Below, piece by piece: positions 1 through 6,030 of a DNA stretch of 9,342 bases. The notes under the pieces were generated by a model, which was not told the origin of the DNA, searched no databases, and saw nothing but the letters and a program-made list of their open reading frames with translations. Position numbers and translations under genes: made by a program. Within the stretch, counting starts at the first letter, position 1, and every line of letters starts with the position of its first letter. The DNA comes from Chloroflexi bacterium RBG_16_56_11 (GTDB lineage Bacteria; Chloroflexota; Dehalococcoidia; Dehalococcoidales; RBG-16-60-22): assembly GCA_001796865.1 (NCBI GenBank), contig MGNQ01000022.1, positions 17,093-26,434 on the forward strand. Reading direction: 5' to 3'.

Positions 1-281
1 ACGGCGGCGCCGGGCTGAGAAACGACATCATTTCCGGCGTTAACGGCGACCGGCGGGGGCGCAGTGGTTGGAGTCGGCACCGGAGTCGGAGTGGGGCCGG
101 GCGCTCCTTGAGGGCCCTGCGGGCCTGCCGCCCCCTGCGGCCCGGGTGGTCCGGCCGCGCCAGCCGGTCCAGAAGCGCCGGCGGGACCCTGGCAGCCAAC
201 CGCAATCAGGGCGATAAAAACGAGCCCCAATAGGATGACTGCCCCATACCACTTGAAGCGTTTTACCAAATTTCGTGGCAC
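1..281 (-). CDS. Collagen-like lipoprotein, N-terminal part (runs off the window)
   Basis: The visible 93 residues begin at a GTG codon placed 6 nt after a near-perfect Shine-Dalgarno site (AAGGAGG, 288-294). Residues 1-12 are basic, residues 14-29 are hydrophobic, and a lipobox-like AVGC ends at Cys30. This predicts export and lipid anchoring on the outer face of the membrane. From Gly32 to Gly62 glycine occurs at every third position, giving eleven Gly-X-Y triplets with many Pro, Ala and Gln, as in bacterial collagen-like stalks. A Pro/Thr linker follows (about 63-77), and then a VNAGND stretch resembling the first strand of PKD-like beta-sandwich domains. I infer a surface stalk carrying adhesion or binding domains, but those domains lie outside the window. 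The gap of 113 bp from the upstream cytochrome gene suggests separate transcription. Confidence is high for the coding call and low for the function. Confidence 0.82.
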   Translation of the reverse strand, partial: MPRNLVKRFKWYGAVILLGLVFIALIAVGCQGPAGASGPAGAAGPPGPQGAAGPQGPQGAPGPTPTPVPTPTTAPPPVAVNAGNDVVSQPGAA

Positions 282-356
282 CTTGTTCCTCCTTTCAAGT
301 TCGAGGAAGGCATTACCTTAGTACCATATTACCAGAGTCATATCATCGTGCCTAAG

Positions 357-368
357 GGTATTAATACC
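357..368. repeat. 12-bp perfect palindrome upstream of the lipoprotein gene
   Basis: GGTATTAATACC is a perfect palindrome about 75 bp upstream of the GTG start of the collagen-like lipoprotein gene. It lies in the 113-bp gap after the hexahaem cytochrome gene. It could be an operator or part of an AT-rich promoter, but no regulator is linked to it and one such palindrome can occur by chance. Confidence 0.35.
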
Positions 369-381
369 TGCTTATCTCGTC

Positions 382-398
382 ATAAACACCCTGTTTAT
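382..398 (-). terminator. Short inverted repeat over the cytochrome stop codon
   Basis: ATAAACA, CCC and TGTTTAT form a 7-bp inverted repeat with a 3-nt loop. It overlaps the TAA stop (397-395) of the hexahaem cytochrome gene. The stem is AT-rich and no U-tract follows it in the direction of transcription, so termination here is only a weak possibility. Confidence 0.25.
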
Positions 399-1519
399 TG
401 CAGCGCCAGGTAGTGGCACAAGCTACAATCCGCATCTATAGCCTCTTTTTCCGCCCCGGCCTGGCGGGCCTCGAGCTTGCCGTGGCACCGGAAACAGCCA
501 GGTCCTTTCTGGTGCCCGATGTTATCAATATAGGTCTCCCATGTCACTTTCATTTCGGGGAAAGTGGTGAGCCTGGCGATATTCTTCAGCTCCTCAATCG
601 CCCGGTCAATGGAGGCGCCTTGCGCCGCGAGGACATCGGGGTAGTTGTTCCGATAAAACTCCCGGATAGCTTCGATTTTTGAAATGGCCAGCTCCAGGCT
701 CGGATTGACCGGGTCGAGGGCGGTTACTCCCTGCCACTTGATATACGGCAGCGTCTTGTCTATCTTCCCCTGGGCCAGGGCGGTGTCAACCAGCTCCTCG
801 GGAGAGCGATAGACATGGGTAGCCCGGTTATGACAGTCCACGCAGTCCATCAGGCGTCTTTCTTTTTCGATACGTTCGGGAGTGATTTCAGATGATTTAT
901 CAGGAGAAAAATATTCGGCGAGGCCGCCGGAACTGTCCTCGACACCGACCCAGCCGATGTCCTGGCGGGCTGCATCCAGGGGTAAATACCACACGCTGGC
1001 GGCGATGTGCCAGTGGATGTCCCTGGCCGCTTCGGCTTCGCCCCCTCCCACCCTCATTATCCTCGTATCGACACGCTCGGTATTGGCGTTATCCGGGGCA
1101 TAGGTGGTGTGACTGATGACCAGATCGCCGGCGAACCTTTCCGGACGATGACACTGCTCGCAGGTCTCCCGCGCCGGGCGAAGATTCTTGACCGGGGTAG
1201 TGATGGGGCGCTCGTAGCTATTGGTGAGCACGGCCCAGACCTGCGGAATGCCGCTGATTTTAGAACGCACAAAGTAGCCTCCGCCGTAGCCGACATGGCA
1301 TTCGACGCAGTTCACCCGGGAATGGGGAGATTCCTGGTAGACTGTATATTCCGGATACATCACCTGATGGCAGAGTCGGCCGCAGAAATCCGTCGAATCG
1401 GTAAACTCCATGAGCTGGTAGCCGCCGATGACCAGGAGAATAATCCCGGCGGCGCCGGACAACAACAAGAAAATCAGCTTTCGGCGGTGCTTTTTATTTT
1501 CCACAACCGGCTCTGTCAC
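395..1519 (-). CDS. NapC/NirT-type membrane-anchored hexahaem cytochrome c
   Basis: The 374-residue product has one N-terminal membrane anchor (about residues 15-36) and a periplasmic multihaem domain. Haem-binding motifs are a CX3CH (C46-H51) and five CXXCH at C71, C120, C226, C342 and C365. The segment from 45 to 125, with a Met three residues after the first motif (M54) and SPHSRVNCVECH, matches the N-terminal NapC/NirT quinol-dehydrogenase fold. NapC and NrfH are smaller tetrahaem proteins; here a long C-terminal extension adds hydrophilic segments and the last haems, and an IHWH motif (168-171) could supply distal ligands. By family knowledge it would take electrons from menaquinol and pass them to a periplasmic partner. 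It starts with GTG 4 nt after AAGGAG, directly abutting the TGA of the upstream gene, so the two are probably translationally coupled. The electron acceptor is unknown. Confidence 0.9.
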   Translation of the reverse strand: MTEPVVENKKHRRKLIFLLLSGAAGIILLVIGGYQLMEFTDSTDFCGRLCHQVMYPEYTVYQESPHSRVNCVECHVGYGGGYFVRSKISGIPQVWAVLTNSYERPITTPVKNLRPARETCEQCHRPERFAGDLVISHTTYAPDNANTERVDTRIMRVGGGEAEAARDIHWHIAASVWYLPLDAARQDIGWVGVEDSSGGLAEYFSPDKSSEITPERIEKERRLMDCVDCHNRATHVYRSPEELVDTALAQGKIDKTLPYIKWQGVTALDPVNPSLELAISKIEAIREFYRNNYPDVLAAQGASIDRAIEELKNIARLTTFPEMKVTWETYIDNIGHQKGPGCFRCHGKLEARQAGAEKEAIDADCSLCHYLALQ

Positions 1520-1726
1520 TCAGCTCCTTAAAATCGCCAGGAAAAATATTATTCCGCCCACGATAAACAGGACCGGCACCATACCGAAATTAAAAACACC
1601 GAAAAAGGGATACCGCTCGGGCAGGTCAGAGTAAATATTGAAGATAACCAGGGCGAAGATGAGCACGAAGACTATCCCGGCGGCCCTTGTCAACCAATCA
1701 TCAAATATTTCGCGAAACAGCTTCAA
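1520..1726 (-). CDS. Small two-TM membrane protein next to the NapC-type cytochrome
   Basis: This 68-residue protein has a short amphipathic N-terminus (KLFREIFDDW), then two hydrophobic segments (about 13-32 and 45-66). They are joined by a charged, aromatic loop containing LPERYP. It starts with TTG, 4 nt after a GAGGT ribosome-binding site (1731-1735). Its TGA stop abuts the GTG of the hexahaem cytochrome, a strong sign that the two are made together. I do not recognise a named family. From context it may be a small membrane subunit that stabilises the cytochrome or helps form its quinone site, which is inference. The hydrophobic profile and tight gene junction make it very likely to be a real gene. 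Confidence 0.78.
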   Translation of the reverse strand: MKLFREIFDDWLTRAAGIVFVLIFALVIFNIYSDLPERYPFFGVFNFGMVPVLFIVGGIIFFLAILRS

Positions 1727-1756
1727 TATTACCTCGCTTGACCTCGACTGGTAATC

Positions 1757-1786
1757 CCGCCGGTTTTACTTTCACCTTCCCGGCGG
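1757..1786. repeat. GC-rich inverted repeat in the 178-bp gap
   Basis: CCGCCGG (1757-1763) and CCGGCGG (1780-1786) are perfectly complementary arms separated by 16 bp. They lie between the b-type cytochrome gene and the small membrane protein gene. No U-tract follows on either strand, so this is not a classic terminator. It could form a hairpin in the transcript that attenuates expression or sets mRNA stability between the two halves of the cluster. Confidence 0.3.
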
Positions 1787-1891
1787 CCTCTGGTACAGGT
1801 CGTTTTTTTAATAATCACCCGGCACTAACTGATGCTTTCCCACTATTTTTTACCCGCTCGCCTTAAATAGTTATAAAATTTGCCCGGCGGA

Positions 1892-1910
1892 TATTACATT
1901 CTTATTACAT
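1892..1910. repeat. Tandem TATTACAT direct repeat, 11-bp period
   Basis: TATTACAT occurs at 1892-1899 and again at 1903-1910, one helical turn apart. The second copy overlaps the stop codon of the b-type cytochrome gene. Such spacing suits a dimeric regulator bound on one face of DNA, but the region is AT-rich and the match may be chance. Confidence 0.25.
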
Positions 1911-2684
1911 TTTACCGTCAGGCAGATTTACCTGGCCGGGCGGGACACCCTCAACCGGCTTTTCTACAACCGGCTTCCCGGTCATCCTCTCGTATTCGAG
2001 GGCATGCTCCTCGCGATACTTTTTGACATTGACCTTACCTGTAAATATCGAAGTATTCAGAGGTAGATGGCCCGGGGTGAAATGGTTGAAAAATATATGC
2101 ACCAGGACAATCCAGACCAGCGCCAGCATGGCCTCGTCGCTGTGGGCGACCAAGGCCGCCGAGACGAACCAGCCGGGCAGGAATTTCGTCACGAACACGG
2201 GGTACATCATGATGAATCCGGAGATAAACATGACCGGCATCCCCCAGAAAATAGCCCAGTAGTCGAACTTCTCTTTCCAGCTAAAACGGTCCACGAGGGG
2301 CCTTGTCTTCCGGAATCCCAGGTAATAGGCCATCTCTTGATAGTACTCCCGGAAATCGCTGGGGCCGGGTATTATTTTTACCGGGAAAGGCTTTTTCTTC
2401 ACCAGGATGGTATACAATAAATAAAAAACGTGATAAAGGCAGACGGCCAGCATTATCCAGGCGGCGGCGATGTGGGCGGTACGGGTGACCTCGATACCTC
2501 CCCAGACACCCACCCACCACTGGCTGATAGCCCAGTCGTGAAATTTTAACGGAAGGCCGGTAAAGACCAGTATCACAAAGCTGACCATCAGGCCGGCGTG
2601 CTGAATTATCTGGTGGACATCGAACCGGGAAATTTTTTCTTCATTCGACCCTGCCAGGGAAGCGGCCTGAGCCATGGCTGACAT
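1905..2684 (-). CDS. Di-haem b-type membrane cytochrome (FdnI/HydC-like)
   Basis: The predicted protein of 259 residues has four membrane segments: about 30-45, 70-92, 143-165 and 181-200. Histidines that could ligate two b haems are H29 in TM1, H71 and H85 around TM2, and H181 and H196 in TM4. This resembles the formate dehydrogenase gamma / hydrogenase cytochrome b family, which exchanges electrons between quinone and a periplasmic partner. A charged C-terminal tail (about 207-259) is cytoplasmic or flexible. I chose ATG 2684 because GGAGG (2693-2697) lies 8 nt upstream. The longer reading from ATG 2699 has no ribosome-binding site and would overlap the upstream gene by 13 nt. Only 2 nt separate it from the stop of the heptahaem cytochrome gene, pointing to a two-subunit b/c complex. 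Confidence 0.88.
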   Translation of the reverse strand: MSAMAQAASLAGSNEEKISRFDVHQIIQHAGLMVSFVILVFTGLPLKFHDWAISQWWVGVWGGIEVTRTAHIAAAWIMLAVCLYHVFYLLYTILVKKKPFPVKIIPGPSDFREYYQEMAYYLGFRKTRPLVDRFSWKEKFDYWAIFWGMPVMFISGFIMMYPVFVTKFLPGWFVSAALVAHSDEAMLALVWIVLVHIFFNHFTPGHLPLNTSIFTGKVNVKKYREEHALEYERMTGKPVVEKPVEGVPPGQVNLPDGKM

Positions 2685-2686
2685 AT

Positions 2687-3586
2687 CTACGCCCTCCATT
2701 TATTGATGGTAAATCTAACGATAGCCGCAACCACTACCAGCGCTCCAAACGCGATAACGGTAATCAGGACGATGGTGAAAAACAACTCGGTATAATGTAC
2801 CGCGGGGACGTTATCGGTGGAAGCCTCCTTGTGTCCCAGAAAGCCGGAGGCGAACTCAACGCCGGCGCCGGCGTGACATTGCTCGCAAGTCTTGGCGAGA
2901 TTGTCGAGGCCTGCCACCGGTGAGACGGGGTCACGGACGCTTTTGACGTCGTGGAAGCCGTGACAGTTGGTACAGGTGGCCTTGTCAAGCTGGGTAATCT
3001 CGTAAGTGCCGAGCTGTATGGCCTTGCCGTGAAAGCTGCGCATATACGACTCATAGACCTTCTCGACAATACCATAATCGGCCATCAACTCGGCATCGTC
3101 GTGACAACGGGCACAGGTACCGGCGATATTTTTCTTATAAGTGGGGGCGTTATATTCCAGGACACGAATGACGCTATGAGGACTCCCTTCCTGGCTATGG
3201 CAATCGACGCAGGTAGCCACGTCGGGATTGCCCTGGAGGAGCTGTTGTCCGTGGACACTGCTCAAATGCAGTCTATACTCGTACTGATGGCAGGTCCCGC
3301 ATTTTTCAGCGAGGGATAACTTGTTCAGGGGGCTGGCGGTATCATGAGGCTCTTCAGAGTGGCAGGTCGTGCAATCGATGTAGCGGTGAGAGGCCGTATT
3401 GACATCTTTTTCACTTACGAAGAGAGATATCTTGCCGCCGGCCTCGGTCGTTTTGGTGAGTCCCTCGTTTCCATGGCAGGAGAGACAGTTTTTTTCATCG
3501 AGGGCTTTAGCATCATCCGTAAAAAAAATCAGAATACCGATAGCAAAAAGGAAACCGAGGACGAAATATAGAGATAGTCTTTTCAT
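2687..3586 (-). CDS. Membrane-anchored heptahaem cytochrome c
   Basis: The 299-residue product has an N-terminal signal or anchor (about 4-22, followed by an AKA cleavage-like site near 26-28). Seven CXXCH haem motifs start at C34, C72, C96, C126, C158, C205 and C234. A C-terminal membrane helix (about 266-292) ends in a basic cytoplasmic tail. SxHG-like motifs (SSVHG near 109, SFHGK near 184) probably give distal histidine ligands, so the haems are expected to be bis-His and low-potential. The protein would sit on the periplasmic face, wired to the b-type cytochrome encoded 2 nt downstream. In Geobacter CbcL an N-terminal multihaem c domain and a C-terminal di-haem b domain are one polypeptide; here comparable parts are separate genes. 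Assigning this pair to a CbcL-like role is inference. Confidence 0.9.
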   Translation of the reverse strand: MKRLSLYFVLGFLFAIGILIFFTDDAKALDEKNCLSCHGNEGLTKTTEAGGKISLFVSEKDVNTASHRYIDCTTCHSEEPHDTASPLNKLSLAEKCGTCHQYEYRLHLSSVHGQQLLQGNPDVATCVDCHSQEGSPHSVIRVLEYNAPTYKKNIAGTCARCHDDAELMADYGIVEKVYESYMRSFHGKAIQLGTYEITQLDKATCTNCHGFHDVKSVRDPVSPVAGLDNLAKTCEQCHAGAGVEFASGFLGHKEASTDNVPAVHYTELFFTIVLITVIAFGALVVVAAIVRFTINKWRA

Positions 3587-3684
3587 TATCTACCCTGGTC
3601 CATAATCAAGCAACTCTACGGCCCCCGGGCTGGATACGATATTCACGTTACAGGTAGATTCCGAAAGTAACGGGAGCTCCGGTC

Positions 3685-4395
3685 TTAATCGGCGGGGATT
3701 TTACGGAATGCGTGGATAAAAGGAAAACGGTAAACGCCGAAAACTTCCTTGCTCCTCAGGAATCCCGCGAAGATGATAATAATGCCAAGCAGCTCGAACA
3801 GGTAAAATAGGTTAATCGTCCCGCCGATGCGTATATGGAGCCCACCGAACGCCGGTAGGACGGCCCCTACGGCTATAAGTATATTCGAAAACACCCGGTG
3901 GGACTTCGTCCGGCTACGCCAGTAGGCCCAGGCGCTATAGATGGCCCCGCCCACCAGTGCCAACGTCCCGAAGGTGTTGAAAATCGGGGTCAGAAGACGG
4001 ACCGATGAAGGCATGGCCACCCCCGATAGTGACTCTAACGAGCTGACATCGATATCAGCCGAAAAGACGCGAACCGCCGCATAGACCGATGCCACAGCCA
4101 GGACGGCCATGACCACATGAGCTACGGGCCGGCGAACGAGCAGATAAATAGTGCCCATGCCCAGAAAGGCGGCCACGTATATGGCGCCGAACAGGTACCA
4201 CCACCGGTAAGCGGCCTGGTTTAGTCCCCACGTTTCCACGGTGAACTCTGTACCCGTACCAATGAAATACATGAACAGCCCTAGCGCCCAGACAAGCTGG
4301 TAGGGTTGCCGGCGAGCTAAAAACTGGTCGAACACGACCATGGCGAAAACAAAGCTGACAATAGTGGATATAAGGGGTATTATGGCGATGTTCAT
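3685..4395 (-). CDS. Seven-TM integral membrane protein of unknown function
   Basis: The 236-residue protein is almost entirely hydrophobic, with seven probable membrane helices (about 3-25, 32-52, 63-87, 90-109, 130-158, 168-190 and 193-215). An RR pair after helix 1 and basic residues in the C-terminal tail suggest an N-out, C-in topology. Conserved-looking features are the ARRQPYQLVWALGL segment after helix 1 and RWWYLFGAIY in helix 3. I recall similar anonymous proteins in Chloroflexota and Actinomycetota but no named family. It starts at ATG with AGGAGTG about 9 nt upstream. It is the first gene of the minus-strand cytochrome group, 98 bp ahead of the heptahaem gene. It could be a quinone-site or anchoring subunit, a sensor, or unrelated. 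No haem-ligand His pairs typical of cytochrome b are evident. Confidence 0.8.
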   Translation of the reverse strand: MNIAIIPLISTIVSFVFAMVVFDQFLARRQPYQLVWALGLFMYFIGTGTEFTVETWGLNQAAYRWWYLFGAIYVAAFLGMGTIYLLVRRPVAHVVMAVLAVASVYAAVRVFSADIDVSSLESLSGVAMPSSVRLLTPIFNTFGTLALVGGAIYSAWAYWRSRTKSHRVFSNILIAVGAVLPAFGGLHIRIGGTINLFYLFELLGIIIIFAGFLRSKEVFGVYRFPFIHAFRKIPAD

Positions 4396-4483
4396 AGTAT
4401 TATCACTCCTATTTTATGCTGTTACGAAGCTGGCGAAAATGAAATATTACCCTATCTTTTCCCACAAATAAGCCCTGTTTCCA

Positions 4484-4512
4484 TTGACAAATAGTACCTG
4501 TATAGCTATAAT
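4484..4512 (+). promoter_or_regulatory. Perfect consensus sigma-70 promoter
   Basis: TTGACA (4484-4489) and TATAAT (4507-4512) match both consensus boxes exactly with an optimal 17-bp spacer. Transcription should start near 4519. That is 34 nt before the ATG at 4553 and upstream of its GGAGGG ribosome-binding site, so the promoter serves the 72-residue membrane protein. Confidence 0.85.
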
Positions 4513-4552
4513 TAAGGTACAGACGCCCCCGGGAATGAAGGGAGGGATAGGT

Positions 4553-4771
4553 ATGGAGAGCAAGTTAAGCCTATCTTCGGGCTGGGAAAAGAGACTGGCC
4601 CGCATCCCGTCGCCGCTGCTGATAGTGATCGGACCGTTTCTGGGCCTGGTCTATATCAGCCTGGTGCCCATTGTTACGGTCGCAACATTCATCGTGACGG
4701 GTGGATTTTACGCACTCCACCGACTCGAGTTCAAACGCCCGGTACCGATCAAGCCTTCCATTCCCCGGTAG
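4553..4771 (+). CDS. Small hydrophobic membrane protein, unknown function
   Basis: The 72-residue product has a basic amphipathic N-terminus (GWEKRLARIPSP, about 10-21). A long hydrophobic stretch follows (about 22-55), enough for one long helix or a hairpin of two short ones broken near Pro39. It ends in a basic, Pro-rich tail (FKRPVPIKPSIPR). ATG 4553 was chosen because GGAGGG (4541-4546) lies 6 nt upstream. An in-frame extension to TTG 4484 would place its start inside the promoter -35 box, and ATG 4535 lacks a ribosome-binding site. The exact consensus promoter and strong ribosome-binding site predict high expression. It stands alone between the cytochrome cluster and the convergent ABC operon. 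I do not recognise the family; the positive tails suggest binding at the inner face of the membrane. Confidence 0.72.
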   Translation: MESKLSLSSGWEKRLARIPSPLLIVIGPFLGLVYISLVPIVTVATFIVTGGFYALHRLEFKRPVPIKPSIPR

Positions 4772-4787
4772 ACCTTACAGCGGGATA

Positions 4788-4807
4788 GCGGTATTTCCGA
4801 ATACCGC
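4788..4807. terminator. Hairpin between convergent genes, possible bidirectional terminator
   Basis: GCGGTATT, loop TCCG, AATACCGC makes a perfect 8-bp stem with a 4-nt loop. It sits 16 bp after the stop of the 72-residue protein gene and 1 bp after the stop of the convergent DUF2318 gene. Its placement fits a shared terminator. The lack of a U-tract on either side weakens the call, and it may instead protect the 3' ends. Confidence 0.5.
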
Positions 4808-4808
4808 G

Positions 4809-5288
4809 TCAGTTAAGCCCTGGCTCGAGCGTGTCCTGGTAAGCCTTTATCAGATTGTCCTGCGTCAGCACTATTTGGTCCCCGGTATTGTTATAGGTAA
4901 CGGATGCCTTGGGATAGGCGACGCACGGCCCGGCGATACCTTCCCCCGAGGCAGCGAGGAACCTGGTGCCGCAGGTGTCGCAAACAAGCTCACTGCCTTT
5001 AAGCGAAAAACCTACCGAGCGGCAGGGAGGACAGATGTTGGAGCGGACGATGATTTCATCATTAAACTGGTAAGCCATGAAGGCCGGCCTGCCGGTGACC
5101 GAGTTCAGGCGGAAGTGGACAATCCGGCTTTTCACAATGTCGTTTACCGAGAGGGAGACGGTGTCTCCGGACGTCGCCGGCTCAATCCACCGGGCTTTCA
5201 CCTGAGCCGCGCTGGCTTTACCGCTGCAGGCGACCGCGGCCATGGCGACGGTACTCAGTAGAATTACCGTCAATATTTTCTTAAGCAT
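4809..5288 (-). CDS. DUF2318 / FtrD-like Cys-rich lipoprotein
   Basis: The 159-residue protein has a lipoprotein signal peptide: KK at 3-4, a hydrophobic core at 5-17, and AVAC ending at Cys21. It would therefore be tethered outside the cytoplasmic membrane. The C-terminal half carries C86-P-P-C89, C103-D-T-C106 and C122 in the order and context of the DUF2318 / FtrD-like family (NICPPCRSVGF, then LVCDTCGTRF, then GGC-like GPC). In that family the cysteines are predicted to bind a metal or Fe-S centre, and relatives accompany iron transporters. It starts at ATG with AAGGAG 5 nt upstream and follows the ABC ATPase gene by 21 bp as the last gene of the operon. The likely role is metal or redox handling for the ABC transporter; the substrate is not proven by sequence. 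Confidence 0.85.
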   Translation of the reverse strand: MLKKILTVILLSTVAMAAVACSGKASAAQVKARWIEPATSGDTVSLSVNDIVKSRIVHFRLNSVTGRPAFMAYQFNDEIIVRSNICPPCRSVGFSLKGSELVCDTCGTRFLAASGEGIAGPCVAYPKASVTYNNTGDQIVLTQDNLIKAYQDTLEPGLN

Positions 5289-5309
5289 TGTCTCTCCTTG
5301 ATAGAGTTT

Positions 5310-6023
5310 TTATTTTCCCGGGCATTCGATTGCCCGGGCATCTTCCGGGTGCTTCCGGCTCAGTGTCCTTTCAACAATTTTACCGTCCCGCAGGAAAACC
5401 GTTTCCCGGGTAGTGGCTGCCACCTCAGGGTCATGGGTAACGAGTAAAATGGTAACTCCTTCCCGGTTCATCTCCGCCAGCAGGTCCAGTATCTGCCGGC
5501 CGGTCTTCTGGTCCATGTTGCCGGTGGGCTCGTCCGCGAGGATAATCGAAGGGCCGTTGACGAGCGCCCGGGCGATGGCGACCCTCTGCTGTTCGCCGCC
5601 GCTCAACTCGCCGGGTTTGTGCTTAAACCTTTTCTCCAGCCCGACGCGCCGCAACATGTCCGCGGCTTTATCTCTGCCATCAGCGCCGCCGCTGAAGATA
5701 ATGGGCAGGAGCACATTCTCCAGGGCGTTAAGCGAAGGCAGCAGGTGATACTGCTGAAAGACGTAAGAAATTTTGCCCCTCCTCAGGGACACGAGGTCGT
5801 TTTCATCCAGGTCATCGATACGCTCGCCTTCCAGGTGGACTTCCCCCCGGGAAAGACGGTCGAGACCGCCGATAATGTTAAGCAGGGTGGACTTGCCGCT
5901 GCCGGAAGGGCCCATGATGGCGATGGAATCACCCCGGTTGACCGTGAGGGAGACATCATCAAGGGCGACCACTGTCGCCTGCCCTTTTCCATAAATCTTG
6001 GAGACGCCCATGATTTCGAGCAT
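5310..6023 (-). CDS. ABC transporter ATPase, MacB/LolD type
   Basis: The 237-residue protein has the complete ABC ATPase motif set: Walker A GPSGSGKST (38-46), Q-loop FQQYHLLP (89-96), signature LSGGEQQR (140-147), Walker B IILADEP (160-166) with catalytic E165, and the H-loop H197. The LLPSLNALENV stretch and the compact size fit the MacB/LolD/FtsE class that works with FtsX-fold permeases. These use ATP to drive movements of the periplasmic domain rather than classic transmembrane import. It begins 7 nt after the permease stop, and AGGA just before the ATG is a modest ribosome-binding site. Together with the permease and DUF2318 lipoprotein it resembles the ABC part of the Campylobacter p19 iron locus. 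The transported or acted-on substrate is inferred only from that context. Confidence 0.93.
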   Translation of the reverse strand: MLEIMGVSKIYGKGQATVVALDDVSLTVNRGDSIAIMGPSGSGKSTLLNIIGGLDRLSRGEVHLEGERIDDLDENDLVSLRRGKISYVFQQYHLLPSLNALENVLLPIIFSGGADGRDKAADMLRRVGLEKRFKHKPGELSGGEQQRVAIARALVNGPSIILADEPTGNMDQKTGRQILDLLAEMNREGVTILLVTHDPEVAATTRETVFLRDGKIVERTLSRKHPEDARAIECPGK

Positions 6024-6030
6024 ATCTATC

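Noticed and set aside
1007..1531. 174-residue plus-strand ORF opposite the hexahaem cytochrome
   Set aside because: It is antisense to a well-supported multihaem gene, has no ribosome-binding site worth noting and no recognisable domain.
1757..1786. Intrinsic terminator between the b-type cytochrome and the 68-residue gene
   Set aside because: The inverted repeat has a 16-nt loop and no U-tract follows it on the minus strand, so I listed it only as a repeat.
2685..2699. Start of the b-type cytochrome at ATG 2699
   Set aside because: No ribosome-binding site precedes it, and it would overlap the upstream stop by 13 nt. GGAGG at 2693-2697 is correctly placed for ATG 2684.
4484..4552. Upstream TTG start for the 72-residue membrane protein
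   Set aside because: The TTG is part of the -35 box of a perfect promoter, so it lies upstream of the transcription start.
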